38,319 nucleotides of DNA, taken from the NCBI GenBank assembly GCA_035764505.1, contig DASTZC010000042.1, positions 1-38,319 on the forward strand, given 5' to 3'. Source of the stretch: Candidatus Polarisedimenticolia bacterium (GTDB taxonomy: Bacteria > Acidobacteriota > Polarisedimenticolia > Gp22-AA2 > AA152). Shown here piece after piece: positions 1 through 7,996 of this stretch. The notes under the pieces are model-generated. The model worked only from the letters and a program-made list of their open reading frames with translations. It was not told where the DNA came from and made no database searches. Numbering within the stretch: the first letter of the stretch is position 1; each line of letters opens with the position of its first letter. A program made the position numbers and the translations under genes.

Positions 1-68
1 CAGGCTCCTGGTCGCCGGTGAGAAGGGAAGCTTGTCCGCAAACGCGGCAGTCAGACCGCCGACTACGT

Positions 69-1610
69 CTACCGGTGGACTGCCGAGTCGTTGACCTGCA
101 GGCTCGAGATCATCCGCTCGAACGTCCGGCGCAGCGCGGTATAGTCCTGGCCCGGCGCAATGAACAGTGCGTAGATGACGTGGTCGTCCGGCAGCTCCCG
201 CGTGAAGACCGTCACCCGCTCCTCCAGCCCGGTCGCCGGCGAGCGGCCGGAAAGGACCAGCGAGAGCGCCGAAGCACCGTCGACCTGGTCCACGCGCTGG
301 GAGTCCTGCACGAACTTCAAATGCGAATTGGTGCGCAGGATCTGGTTCACCAGGTCGTTGGTCGCTTCGGCCAGGCTGGTGCGGCTGATGCGGTAGTTCT
401 CATCGTTGCCAGAGCCCTTGTCCCCGGTGAAGCTCTTGCCCCCGATGATGAACCGATCGTTGCCGGAGTCATCGTTATCGTTATTGAAGGGATCGTAGTG
501 GTTGACGATGACGCCGTAGACGAGATTCGGCTGATCGCCGCCCGTGTCGACGAAGCCTCCTTCCGGCGCCAGGGTCACGCCATACCCGTTGTCGGGCTCA
601 TAGACCCGCCAGTTCTCCGGGTAGTCGATGCGGAAGAAGCCGGTGCTTTGCGCATAGCTCCGGTAGGTCGTGGAGGGCTGTTCGATGTCGGGCGCGCCGG
701 ACCCGAGGGTGCCGCCGCTGCTCGGAGGGCGGCTCGTCGTGTTGCTGGCCTGCGCGATCTTCGCCATGGAAGGAGCCGCCGGCATCCCGCGCAGCTCCGC
801 GCGGACCTGCGAGAAGCCGCCCACCGGCGCGGTCTCGCGGACGGCGAGGTGCTTCCTCTCCTCGCGAATGCGGGCGGCGCGATCCGCAGGAGGCGGGTGC
901 GAGCTGAAGAACTGCTGCACCTTGCCCGGATTCCCCGACTGCTGGCTCCTGAGCAGATCGAAGAACTCGATCATGTCCTCGGGATCGTAGCCGGCCTTGG
1001 CCATCATCTGGGACCCGACGATGTCGGCCTGCGTCTCGTCGGTCCGGCTGAACTTCAGGAACAAGGCGTTCATGCCGAAGCCTCCGACCGCACCGACCAC
1101 GCGCTGCGTGGATTCCTTGCGGCCCCCGATGAGACCTCCGAGGATCCCCAGCCCCGCCTGTCCCATGTAGGCCTTCGAAGCCTGGTTGGTGCCGTGCCTG
1201 AGGGCGACGTGGGCCATCTCGTGCGCCATGACGCCGGCCAGCTGGCCCTCGTTCTTGGCCGCCTCGATGAGGCCCCGGTTCACGTACATGTAGCCTCCGG
1301 GCAAGGCGAAGGCGTTGATGTCGGAGGTATTCACCACCTTGAACTGGTAGGTGAAGTCTCCGGGCGCATAGCGGGCGAGCCGCTTGCCCACCGCGCTGAC
1401 ATACGACTGAATCGAGCTGTCGCGGAGGATCGGCATCTGGGTTTCGACCTCGGCGGCCGATTGCCTCCCGATCTCCTTGTCCTGATCGACCGAAAAAATA
1501 TTGAATCCCGGCTTGACCTTGGTCTGGGCGAACGCCTCGCCCGCGGGCAGGGCCATCAATGAAACCAGACCGCCGAGTGCGATGGCGCTCAATAGTCTCT
1601 TGATAGTCAT
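69..1610 (-). CDS. secreted M48-family zinc metalloprotease with extra C-terminal domain
   Basis: This is a 513-residue protein with a signal peptide (residues 1-28, cleavage after AFA), so it should act in the periplasm or be secreted. Residues about 40-260 are an M48 peptidase domain of the BepA/LoiP/Oma1 type: the zinc motif HEMAH is at 130-134, and SRTDETQAD near 188-196 supplies the third ligand, probably E192. M48 proteins of this sort degrade or quality-control misfolded envelope proteins. Residues about 315-513 form a separate domain with a FRIDYPENWRVYEP segment that I do not recognise; it is longer than a bare M48 protease needs. The ATG has an AGGTGAG ribosome site a few bases upstream. 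The gene is divergent from the OmpA-like lipoprotein across about 250 bp, in which I found no convincing promoter. The family call is firm; the substrate is unknown. Confidence 0.93.
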   Translation of the reverse strand: MTIKRLLSAIALGGLVSLMALPAGEAFAQTKVKPGFNIFSVDQDKEIGRQSAAEVETQMPILRDSSIQSYVSAVGKRLARYAPGDFTYQFKVVNTSDINAFALPGGYMYVNRGLIEAAKNEGQLAGVMAHEMAHVALRHGTNQASKAYMGQAGLGILGGLIGGRKESTQRVVGAVGGFGMNALFLKFSRTDETQADIVGSQMMAKAGYDPEDMIEFFDLLRSQQSGNPGKVQQFFSSHPPPADRAARIREERKHLAVRETAPVGGFSQVRAELRGMPAAPSMAKIAQASNTTSRPPSSGGTLGSGAPDIEQPSTTYRSYAQSTGFFRIDYPENWRVYEPDNGYGVTLAPEGGFVDTGGDQPNLVYGVIVNHYDPFNNDNDDSGNDRFIIGGKSFTGDKGSGNDENYRISRTSLAEATNDLVNQILRTNSHLKFVQDSQRVDQVDGASALSLVLSGRSPATGLEERVTVFTRELPDDHVIYALFIAPGQDYTALRRTFERMISSLQVNDSAVHR

Positions 1611-1862
1611 CGTCTCACCTCATTGCGAATTTCTTTCGTCAACTTCCGCCGGTACGGAGAAAAAAGGGGTTCTCGTCTGAAGCCCCCGTCCCTGTCCAGC
1701 ACATACAACCAAACAACCATACGGCATCGGCTGAATCACATCCATAGGGTATTTACTGGATCCTCCTCCGAGGATGGCTGGTGTAGCGTAGCAGGGTAGG
1801 TGCATGGCGGAGGCCTCTTCGCCGCCGGGCACCGGTCACGCAAGTTACTTAGGAGACGGAAC

Positions 1863-2588
1863 ATGAGACGACACCCAAGCGCTCCCGGCGACGAAAAGAC
1901 CTATGGGCTGCGCCGCCTGCGACAGAGCCGCGTCGGGGCCGCGTCATGCCTCGTGCTTCTTCTGGGATCATTGGCAGGTTGCGCGACGACCTCTCAGACC
2001 GCCTCAGCGCCACCGCGCGAGACCAAGCGGGACAAGACCCTCAAGGGGGCGGGCATCGGCGCCCTATCCGGCGCCGCGCTGAGCATCGCCCTGGGAAAGC
2101 GCGAGGCGGATGAGATCCTGGCGGGAACGGCCATCGGTGCGGGGATCGGGGCGGGAGTGGGCGGCTACATGGACGCCCAGGAGGAGAAGCTCGCCCGGAT
2201 CCCGGGAACTCACGTCGAGCGCGTGAGCGACGACACGCTGCTGGTGCACTTCGATTCGGACATTCTCTTCGCCGTCGATTCCGCGACGCTCAGCGCCGAC
2301 TCACAGGACACCCTTCACGAGGTCGCGGGCGTCCTCATGCAATATCCGAAGACGGCGGTCGTGATCCAGGGACACACCGATTCGACCGGCACCGAGGAGC
2401 ACAATCAGGCGCTCTCGGAGCGCCGGGCAGGGTCCGTGAGGAGCTTCCTGGTCGGACGGGGCGTGGAGGCAGACCGCATGGCCGCAATCGGCTATGGCGA
2501 AGGGATGCCCAGGGCGAGCAACGAGACCACGTCCGGAAGACAGCAGAACCGCCGCGTCGATGTCCTGCTCAAGGCCAAGGCGACCTGA
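1863..2588 (+). CDS. OmpA-family lipoprotein with glycine-zipper region
   Basis: This 241-residue protein starts at the ATG preceded by TTAGGAGACGGAAC, a good ribosome site; an in-frame ATG at 1800 has none. A hydrophobic segment ends in the lipobox LAGC (Cys40), so it is predicted to be a lipoprotein. Residues about 60-105 are Gly/Ala-rich with repeated GAGIGA patterns (glycine zipper), which usually insert in membranes. Residues about 120-241 are an OmpA C-terminal domain: FDSD start, GHTDSTGT, NQALSERRA and a terminal QNRRVDV carry the Asp and Arg positions that bind peptidoglycan. The architecture matches YiaD/Pal-like lipoproteins that tether the outer membrane to the cell wall. It is a single gene between two minus-strand genes. 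The leader before the lipobox is long (39 residues), so a later start cannot be excluded. Confidence 0.92.
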   Translation: MRRHPSAPGDEKTYGLRRLRQSRVGAASCLVLLLGSLAGCATTSQTASAPPRETKRDKTLKGAGIGALSGAALSIALGKREADEILAGTAIGAGIGAGVGGYMDAQEEKLARIPGTHVERVSDDTLLVHFDSDILFAVDSATLSADSQDTLHEVAGVLMQYPKTAVVIQGHTDSTGTEEHNQALSERRAGSVRSFLVGRGVEADRMAAIGYGEGMPRASNETTSGRQQNRRVDVLLKAKAT

Positions 2589-2603
2589 GGCGACCGCCCG
2601 CGT

Positions 2604-3680
2604 CTACTTCAACGAAGCCATGTCGATGACGAAGCGGTATTTCACGTCGCCGCGCGCCAGGCGGTCGTAGGCGTCGTTGATTTTCTGCATGGGAATCACC
2701 TCGATGTCGGAGGTGATGCCATGCTCCGCGCAGAAGGAGAGCATCTCCTGCGTCTGGCGAATCCCGCCGATGAGCGATCCGGCAAGCCGCCGCCGTCCGA
2801 AGATGAGGCCCATCGCGCCGACCGGATGAGGCGTCTCCGGGGCTCCGACCAGCGTCAGCGTGCCGTCCCGCTTCAGCAGCTCGATCAGTTGGTTCAGATC
2901 GTGTCCCGCCGAGACGGTATCCAGGATGAAATCGAAGCTCTTCACATGCTTCTGCATCGCCGCCGGATCCCGGGACAGGATGACTTCGGCCGCGCCCAGA
3001 CGGCGAGCGTCCTCCGCCTTGGCGGAAGAGGTCGTGAACAGCACGACATGGGCCCCCATGGCGCTGGCGATCTTGATCCCCATGTGACCCAGCCCGCCCA
3101 GCCCCACGATCCCGACTTTATGGCCTTTCTGCACCTTCCAGGTACGCAATGGCGAGTAGGTGGTGATTCCGGCGCACAGCAGCGGCGCGGCGCCAGCCGG
3201 ATCGAGCCCCTTCGGAACCTGCAGAACGAACGCCTCGTCGACGACGAGGCTGCTGGAGTAGCCGCCGTAGGTGACGCCGCCCAGATGCCGATCCTCTCCG
3301 TTGTAGGTGAAGGTCGCCGGTGCGATACAGAACTGCTCCTCTCCCGCGCGGCAATCGGGGCAGGTGCGGCACGAATCGACCATGCAGCCCACCGCCGCCA
3401 GGTCCCCCTCCTTGAGCTTGCTGACCCTCTTGCCCACGCGGGTGACGCGGCCGACGATCTCGTGACCGGGGACGCACGGATAGACCGTTGGCATCGTGTT
3501 CTGCCATTCGCTGCGCACCTGGTGCAGGTCCGAGTGGCAGACCCCGCAGAAGAGCACGTCCATCTGCACGTCCTCAGGGCCCGGCTCGCGGCGTCGGATG
3601 GCGGTCGGCGCCATCGGCGACGTGGCGCTCGCGGCCGCGTAGGCCTTTGCCTCGTAAATTTCGGGCATCTTCTCGCTCAT
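2604..3680 (-). CDS. zinc-dependent alcohol dehydrogenase, YahK/cinnamyl-alcohol-dehydrogenase type
   Basis: This is a 358-residue cytoplasmic medium-chain dehydrogenase that should interconvert aldehydes and alcohols. Catalytic zinc ligands are visible as C45 (FCGVCHSD), H73-E74 (PGHE) and C169 (LLCAG). The structural zinc site has C104, C107, C110 and C118. The nucleotide-binding loop is GLGGLG at 193-198, and the strand after it ends in TTSSAK with no acidic residue, which suggests NADPH rather than NADH. Length and motifs fit the YahK/AdhA/CAD group. The start is the ATG with GGAGGAG upstream; the open frame runs further 5' but that part is antisense to the peroxiredoxin gene. It is divergent from that gene, and an inverted repeat lies just upstream (separate entry). 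The physiological substrate cannot be told from sequence. Confidence 0.95.
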   Translation of the reverse strand: MSEKMPEIYEAKAYAAASATSPMAPTAIRRREPGPEDVQMDVLFCGVCHSDLHQVRSEWQNTMPTVYPCVPGHEIVGRVTRVGKRVSKLKEGDLAAVGCMVDSCRTCPDCRAGEEQFCIAPATFTYNGEDRHLGGVTYGGYSSSLVVDEAFVLQVPKGLDPAGAAPLLCAGITTYSPLRTWKVQKGHKVGIVGLGGLGHMGIKIASAMGAHVVLFTTSSAKAEDARRLGAAEVILSRDPAAMQKHVKSFDFILDTVSAGHDLNQLIELLKRDGTLTLVGAPETPHPVGAMGLIFGRRRLAGSLIGGIRQTQEMLSFCAEHGITSDIEVIPMQKINDAYDRLARGDVKYRFVIDMASLK

Positions 3681-3699
3681 GGCGGTGCTCCTCCGGAAA

Positions 3700-3719
3700 A
3701 CGGCATCATCGTATGCCGT
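3700..3719. promoter_or_regulatory. inverted repeat upstream of the alcohol dehydrogenase (possible operator)
   Basis: ACGGCAT and ATGCCGT form a perfect 7-bp inverted repeat around a 6-nt centre, 20 nt upstream of the dehydrogenase start and just 5' of its ribosome site. On the minus strand a TACAAT -10-like hexamer (3749-3754) lies 30 nt further upstream, but I see no good -35 element. The repeat could be a repressor site or simply a hairpin in the leader RNA. No regulator gene is adjacent. Confidence 0.35.
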
Positions 3720-3815
3720 GGTAAACCGCTGTTCCGCGTGAGGTCGCCATTGTACTCGCCCGGCGCTCCGGGCAGAAACGGGCGGGTGTCCAAGCCACGA
3801 TGTCGGAGGCCCGGA

Positions 3816-3845
3816 TTGCCCGGGGGACGAGCGCCGGTCTATCCT
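3816..3845 (+). promoter_or_regulatory. possible promoter of the peroxiredoxin gene
   Basis: TTGCCC and TATCCT are separated by 18 nt and would start transcription about 40 nt before the peroxiredoxin ATG. Match to the sigma70 consensus is moderate, so this is a candidate only. Confidence 0.35.
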
Positions 3846-3890
3846 CTCGCACGCCGCCGCCATCCCGCGGCGGACAAGGAGACCATTCCC

Positions 3891-4388
3891 ATGGCCATCG
3901 AAGAAGGAAAGCCCGCTCCCTCTTTCACGCTGACCGATCAGGACGGCAAGACGGTCGCGCTGAAAGACCTGCGAGGCAAGGACGTCATTCTCTATTTCTA
4001 TCCGAAGGACGACACGCCGGGATGCACGAAGGAGGCCTGCGGCTTTCGGGACCTCTGGAAGGAGATCCAGGATAGTGGCGCCGTCGTTCTCGGAATCTCC
4101 CCCGACGGCGCCGAAGAGCATGTGGCGTTCCGGAAGAAGTACAGCCTTCCCTTCACGCTCCTTTCGGATCTCGATCGGAAGGTCATGAAGGAATACGGCG
4201 CCTTCGGTGAGAAGACCCTTTACGGAAAGAAGACCGTCGGGGTCATCCGGTCCACCGTCTGGGTTGGACCCGATGGGAAAATCCGGCACCACTGGACCAG
4301 GGTGAGCGATGCGGCCTCCCACCCCGAGGCGGTGCTGGAAGTTCTGCGGGAAGAAGGAGGCAAGGCGGGCCGGTCGGCCCGGAAATAG
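3891..4388 (+). CDS. bcp: thioredoxin-dependent peroxiredoxin, BCP/PrxQ family
   Basis: This 165-residue cytoplasmic peroxidase should reduce hydrogen peroxide and organic hydroperoxides with electrons from thioredoxin. Peroxidatic Cys45 sits in PKDDTPGCTKEAC and resolving Cys50 follows five residues later, the arrangement typical of BCP/PrxQ. The rest (VLGISPDG, FTLLSDLD, the Arg in VIRSTVWV) fits the thioredoxin-fold family over its normal full length. The ATG follows ACAAGGAGACC, a strong ribosome site; the longer open frame 5' of it is antisense to the alcohol dehydrogenase. A 7-bp inverted repeat (GGCCCGG/CCGGGCC, 4376-4382 and 4397-4403) spans the stop codon but lacks a T-run, so it is not a standard terminator. 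The strong promoter of the next gene begins 20 nt after the stop. Confidence 0.95.
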   Translation: MAIEEGKPAPSFTLTDQDGKTVALKDLRGKDVILYFYPKDDTPGCTKEACGFRDLWKEIQDSGAVVLGISPDGAEEHVAFRKKYSLPFTLLSDLDRKVMKEYGAFGEKTLYGKKTVGVIRSTVWVGPDGKIRHHWTRVSDAASHPEAVLEVLREEGGKAGRSARK

Positions 4389-4407
4389 CCTTCCTGCCGG
4401 GCCCAAA

Positions 4408-4436
4408 TTGACACCCCGCTCGGGGCTGGCTAGAAT
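4408..4436 (+). promoter_or_regulatory. strong sigma70-type promoter of the kinase gene
   Basis: TTGACA (perfect -35) and TAGAAT (five of six -10 bases) are separated by exactly 17 nt, predicting a start near 4443 and a leader of about 28 nt before the kinase ATG. The spacer contains the self-complementary CCCCG-CT-CGGGG. There is no obvious Shine-Dalgarno in the short leader. Confidence 0.7.
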
Positions 4437-4470
4437 CCTCCTTCATATTTAATAGCCTGGGTGCCCGAGC

Positions 4471-6657
4471 ATGATCGGCAAGACGGTTTCCCACTATCGC
4501 GTTCTCGGCAGCCTCGGCGCCGGCGGCATGGGCGAGGTCTTCAAAGCCGAGGACCTGCGGCTCGGCCGTCCCGTCGCCCTCAAGTTCCTCCCCGAAGACA
4601 TGCTGTCCGACGCGCAGGCGCTCGAGCGCTTCCAGCGGGAGGCGCGCACCGCCTCCTCGCTCAACCATCCGCACATCTGCACCATCTACGCGGTCGACGA
4701 GCACGAGGGGCGGCACTTCATCATCATGGAGCTGCTGGAAGGCGAGACGCTGAAGCAGCGGATCGAGGGGAAGCCGATGAAGCCGGCGCCCCTCCTCGAG
4801 CTGGCCATCCAGATTGCCGACGCCCTCGAGACGGCGCACGCCAAGGGAATCGTGCATCGGGACATCAAGCCCGCGAACATCTTCGTGACGGTGCGCGGCC
4901 AGGCCAAGGTGCTGGATTTCGGCCTGGCGAAGCTGGAGAAGCCGCGGGTCGGCGAGCTTTCGGTCATGGACACCGCCGCGGCCGGCGCGCAGCTCACCAG
5001 CGCCGGAACCACGGTCGGGACGGTGGCCTACATGTCGCCGGAGCAGGCGCGTGGCGAGCCGCTGGACCAGCGCACCGACATCTTCAGCTTTGGCTCGGTG
5101 CTCTACGAGATGGCCACCGGCGCGGTTCCCTTTCCAGGCAGCACCTCGGCGGTGATCTTCGACGGCATCCTGCGGCAAGCCCCGTCGCCGCCCCAGCGCC
5201 TGAACCCGGCGCTGCCGGGCGATCTCGATCGCATCATCCAGAAGGCGATGGAGAAGGAAAGGCAGCTGCGCTACCAGGGGGCGCAGGAGCTGCGCACCGA
5301 CCTGATGCGGGTCAAGCGCGACCTCGACTCGGGGAAGACGCGCAGTGCCGGGAGCGAGAGCGGCCGCGTCGCGACCCGTCAGCCGGAGCGCTCCGTGGCG
5401 GTCCTCTACTTCGAGAACCTCAGCGGCGCGAAGGACTACGAGTATTTCCGCGACGGCATGACCGAGGACATCATCACCGAGCTGGCCAACATCAGCGAGA
5501 TCCGGGTCTTCCCGCGGCCCAGCGTGGTCAGCTACCGGGACAAGCCGACCTCGCCGGCCCAGGTGGGACAAGATCTGAATGCCGCCTACGTTCTGGGCGG
5601 CAGCTTGCGCGTCGCCGGCAACCGCCTGCGGGTCAACGCCAACCTGGTCGAGACCGCCACCGGCCTCAATCTCTGGGCCAAGCGCTACGACCGCGAAATG
5701 CAGGATGTCTTCGAGGTGCAGGACGAGATCGCGCGCTCCATCGCCGAGGCGCTGCGCATCACCCTCTCGCCGCAGGAGCACGACGCCATTGCCTCCCGCC
5801 CTACCGAGAACCTGGAGGCCTACGACTGCTACCTGCGGGGCCGCAACTACACGCGGCGCGAGAACCTCGAGTTCGCCATGCAGATGTTCGAGAAGGCCAT
5901 CAACCTCGACCCCAATTTCGCCCTGGCGCATGCCGGTCTGGGCAACATCTGCGGGCTGATCTACGAGATTCACGATCACCAGGCGCGCTGGACCGAGAAG
6001 GGGCTCGAAGCCTGCGACCGGGCGCTGTCGATCGATCCGAACCTGGCCGAGGCGCTGTCGGCCCGGGCGCGGATTTTCTACGCCGAGAAGAAATACGACG
6101 AGGCGATCCGCTACGCCAAGCTGGCCATCGGCCGCAAGGCGGACTGCGAGGGGGCCTACAACGTTCTGGCGCGCACTTATTTCGCCTCGGACCGACTGGA
6201 GGAGGGTGCGGCCTTGCTGGACGCGGCGCTCGCCGGCAGCGGGGACGACTACAACGTCTACGTCCCCTTCCTGAACATCCTCGGGAAGCTGGAGCGCACG
6301 GAGCTGCGCAAGACCCTGCAGTCGCGCTTCCTCAAGGTTCTGGAGCAGCAGCTGGAGGTCGTCCCCGAGGATGTCCGCGCCCGCATCCTGCTGGCAATCA
6401 ACTACGCCCTGGTGGCGCGCCGGACCGACGCCGTGCGCGAGCTGGAGAAGGCCGTCACCATGCGCTTCAACGATCCCAACGTCCTCTACAACGCCGCCTG
6501 TTGCTACGGCATCATGAACATGAAGCGCGAGACTCTGGAAATGCTGAAGAAGGCCAAGACCGCCGGCTACGCCAACCTGGATTGGGTCAAGCGCGATCCC
6601 GATCTCGCCTGCGTGCACGACGAGCCGGAGTTCGAGCAGCTGTTCACTTCGCACTGA
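4471..6657 (+). CDS. soluble Ser/Thr protein kinase with TolB-like region and TPR array
   Basis: This 728-residue protein starts with a Hanks-type kinase domain (about 9-280). It has the glycine loop GAGGMGEV (17-23), ATP-binding Lys38, HRDIKPAN with catalytic Asp131, DFG with Asp149, and MSPEQARG. All catalytic residues are present, so it should be active. Residues about 305-430 (SVAVLYFENLSG, DGMTEDIITEL, GGSLRVAGNRLRV) match the TolB-amino-terminal-like module often placed next to TPRs in bacterial kinases and adenylate cyclases. TPR-like helices fill about 440-728. No membrane segment is visible, unlike PknB proteins, so it is predicted to be cytosolic and to sense or bind partners through the TPRs. 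Kinases of this layout are especially common in Acidobacteriota (recalled knowledge). It is convergent with a SpoIIE-type phosphatase 48 bp away. Targets are unknown. Confidence 0.94.
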   Translation: MIGKTVSHYRVLGSLGAGGMGEVFKAEDLRLGRPVALKFLPEDMLSDAQALERFQREARTASSLNHPHICTIYAVDEHEGRHFIIMELLEGETLKQRIEGKPMKPAPLLELAIQIADALETAHAKGIVHRDIKPANIFVTVRGQAKVLDFGLAKLEKPRVGELSVMDTAAAGAQLTSAGTTVGTVAYMSPEQARGEPLDQRTDIFSFGSVLYEMATGAVPFPGSTSAVIFDGILRQAPSPPQRLNPALPGDLDRIIQKAMEKERQLRYQGAQELRTDLMRVKRDLDSGKTRSAGSESGRVATRQPERSVAVLYFENLSGAKDYEYFRDGMTEDIITELANISEIRVFPRPSVVSYRDKPTSPAQVGQDLNAAYVLGGSLRVAGNRLRVNANLVETATGLNLWAKRYDREMQDVFEVQDEIARSIAEALRITLSPQEHDAIASRPTENLEAYDCYLRGRNYTRRENLEFAMQMFEKAINLDPNFALAHAGLGNICGLIYEIHDHQARWTEKGLEACDRALSIDPNLAEALSARARIFYAEKKYDEAIRYAKLAIGRKADCEGAYNVLARTYFASDRLEEGAALLDAALAGSGDDYNVYVPFLNILGKLERTELRKTLQSRFLKVLEQQLEVVPEDVRARILLAINYALVARRTDAVRELEKAVTMRFNDPNVLYNAACCYGIMNMKRETLEMLKKAKTAGYANLDWVKRDPDLACVHDEPEFEQLFTSH

Positions 6658-6705
6658 TCGCGCGCGGCCGGCCAGCGCCGCGTCGTCCCCCGCCCCCTTC
6701 TCATC

Positions 6706-7935
6706 TCATCGATCCCGGCGCACCAGGAGGACCGACAAGTCGTCCGCGATCGGGCCGTGCCGCCGCGCGGCGCCGACGAGCGCATCCTTGAGCTGATCGA
6801 GGGGAAGCTCGGGATTCTGCGCGATCACCGCCTTGATGCCCGCCACGCCGAATTCCTCTCCCGCGCCGTTGGTCGCCTCGAGAACGCCATCCGTCACGAA
6901 GACAAACAAGTCTCCCGGCGCATCCTCCGCCGCGGCGGTCTGGAAGCTGGTATCGGGCAGGAGTCCCACCGGCAGACTGCGGCAGGTCAGCTCCGAGAAG
7001 TCCCGCTTTCCAGCCTGGTAATGAAGTATCGGCGGATGGCCTGCGAGGGCGTACCGAAGTCCCGACGGAGTGCTTCCCAGGCAGGCGACGGTGACGAACA
7101 TGTTCGGCTTCATCAGCGGCTGGATGACGGCATGCAGGCGGGGAAGAAGGTCGGAAAGCGCCCCGCCGGAAGTGAGGTGCATGCGGGCGGCACTCTTCGC
7201 CATCCCCATGACCACCCCCGGCGCGACGCCGTGGCCGGAGACGTCCGCGATGTAGGCGACCCAGCCGCTCTCGCCCGCGACCACATCGATCAAATCTCCA
7301 CCGACCTCGCCGCTGGGCTCGGAGTGGCCGTGGAACTCGTAACCGGAGTGCCGCGCCGCAATCGGCGGAACGAGAACCCGGTGGATCTCCTGCGCCAACT
7401 GCATCTCCGCGTGCACCCGGAAGTATCTCCGCCCCTCGGTGATCGAGAAGGTGAGGAAGGAGACGTATCCGCCGACGACCGCCAGGATGATGAAGATCGC
7501 GGTGATCGACAGGCGGTGCTCCAGCCGGGCCACGTCGGCGGGGCCCAGCTCCGCCTGCTGTGCCAGCCCCGGGAAGCTTCTCTTGATGAGGTATTGCAGA
7601 AAGAACTGGAGCGTGAACAGCGGCACGAGCGCCATCCAGGCGCGCGAGCGCAGCACGACGCCGAACCCGGCGTAGAGCATGGCGAACCCGCCGGAGAGCA
7701 GAACGCTAAGGACCAGGCGCGGCACGGGCTGGCGCCCCATTTCGGTGATGTCGGAGATGAAGCCGATGGTGCTGAAGAGACAGAAGACGCCTAGAAAGAA
7801 GAGGGCCGCGGACCAGCGCGGAATCTGCCTCCAGGAGTAGCCCGACGCGGCCGGCAGGGTTGGCCTCCAGGTCGACTTGGAAATCGTCGTGGGTGCTCGT
7901 CCGGCGGAGCCGCCGGCGGCCACGGATGATAGCAT
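6706..7935 (-). CDS. membrane-anchored PP2C-type (SpoIIE/RsbU) protein phosphatase
   Basis: This is a 409-residue protein. The N-terminal half has four likely membrane helices (about 42-64, 73-97, 100-120 and 143-168), followed by a short linker (EMQLAQEIHRVLVPP). The C-terminal half is a SpoIIE-type phosphatase: GEVGGDLIDVV and VADVSGHGVAPG carry the metal-binding aspartates, and TDGVLEA and ADDLSVLLVR close the domain. Such enzymes dephosphorylate Ser/Thr phosphoproteins, classically anti-sigma-factor antagonists in partner-switching pathways. No anti-sigma factor or antagonist gene lies nearby. The chosen ATG gives a complete domain but has only a weak ribosome site, and the first 35 residues look unstructured. 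Being convergent with a Ser/Thr kinase makes a functional pair possible, but nothing in the sequence proves it. Confidence 0.9.
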   Translation of the reverse strand: MLSSVAAGGSAGRAPTTISKSTWRPTLPAASGYSWRQIPRWSAALFFLGVFCLFSTIGFISDITEMGRQPVPRLVLSVLLSGGFAMLYAGFGVVLRSRAWMALVPLFTLQFFLQYLIKRSFPGLAQQAELGPADVARLEHRLSITAIFIILAVVGGYVSFLTFSITEGRRYFRVHAEMQLAQEIHRVLVPPIAARHSGYEFHGHSEPSGEVGGDLIDVVAGESGWVAYIADVSGHGVAPGVVMGMAKSAARMHLTSGGALSDLLPRLHAVIQPLMKPNMFVTVACLGSTPSGLRYALAGHPPILHYQAGKRDFSELTCRSLPVGLLPDTSFQTAAAEDAPGDLFVFVTDGVLEATNGAGEEFGVAGIKAVIAQNPELPLDQLKDALVGAARRHGPIADDLSVLLVRRDR

Positions 7936-7996
7936 GCCGCTCCCGATGCCTCATCCGCCGGCTGACGGACGGGTCATGCTCCTATATTCTGATCGC

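Noticed and set aside
3681-4406. Long N-terminal extension of the alcohol dehydrogenase open frame
   Set aside because: It runs antisense through the peroxiredoxin gene, while the internal ATG at 3680 has GGAGGAG and gives the family's normal length.
4243-6654. 803-codon open frame on the minus strand opposite the kinase gene
   Set aside because: It is antisense to a gene with all kinase motifs; its translation is Leu/Val/Gly/Arg-rich without domains, as expected of high-GC shadow frames.
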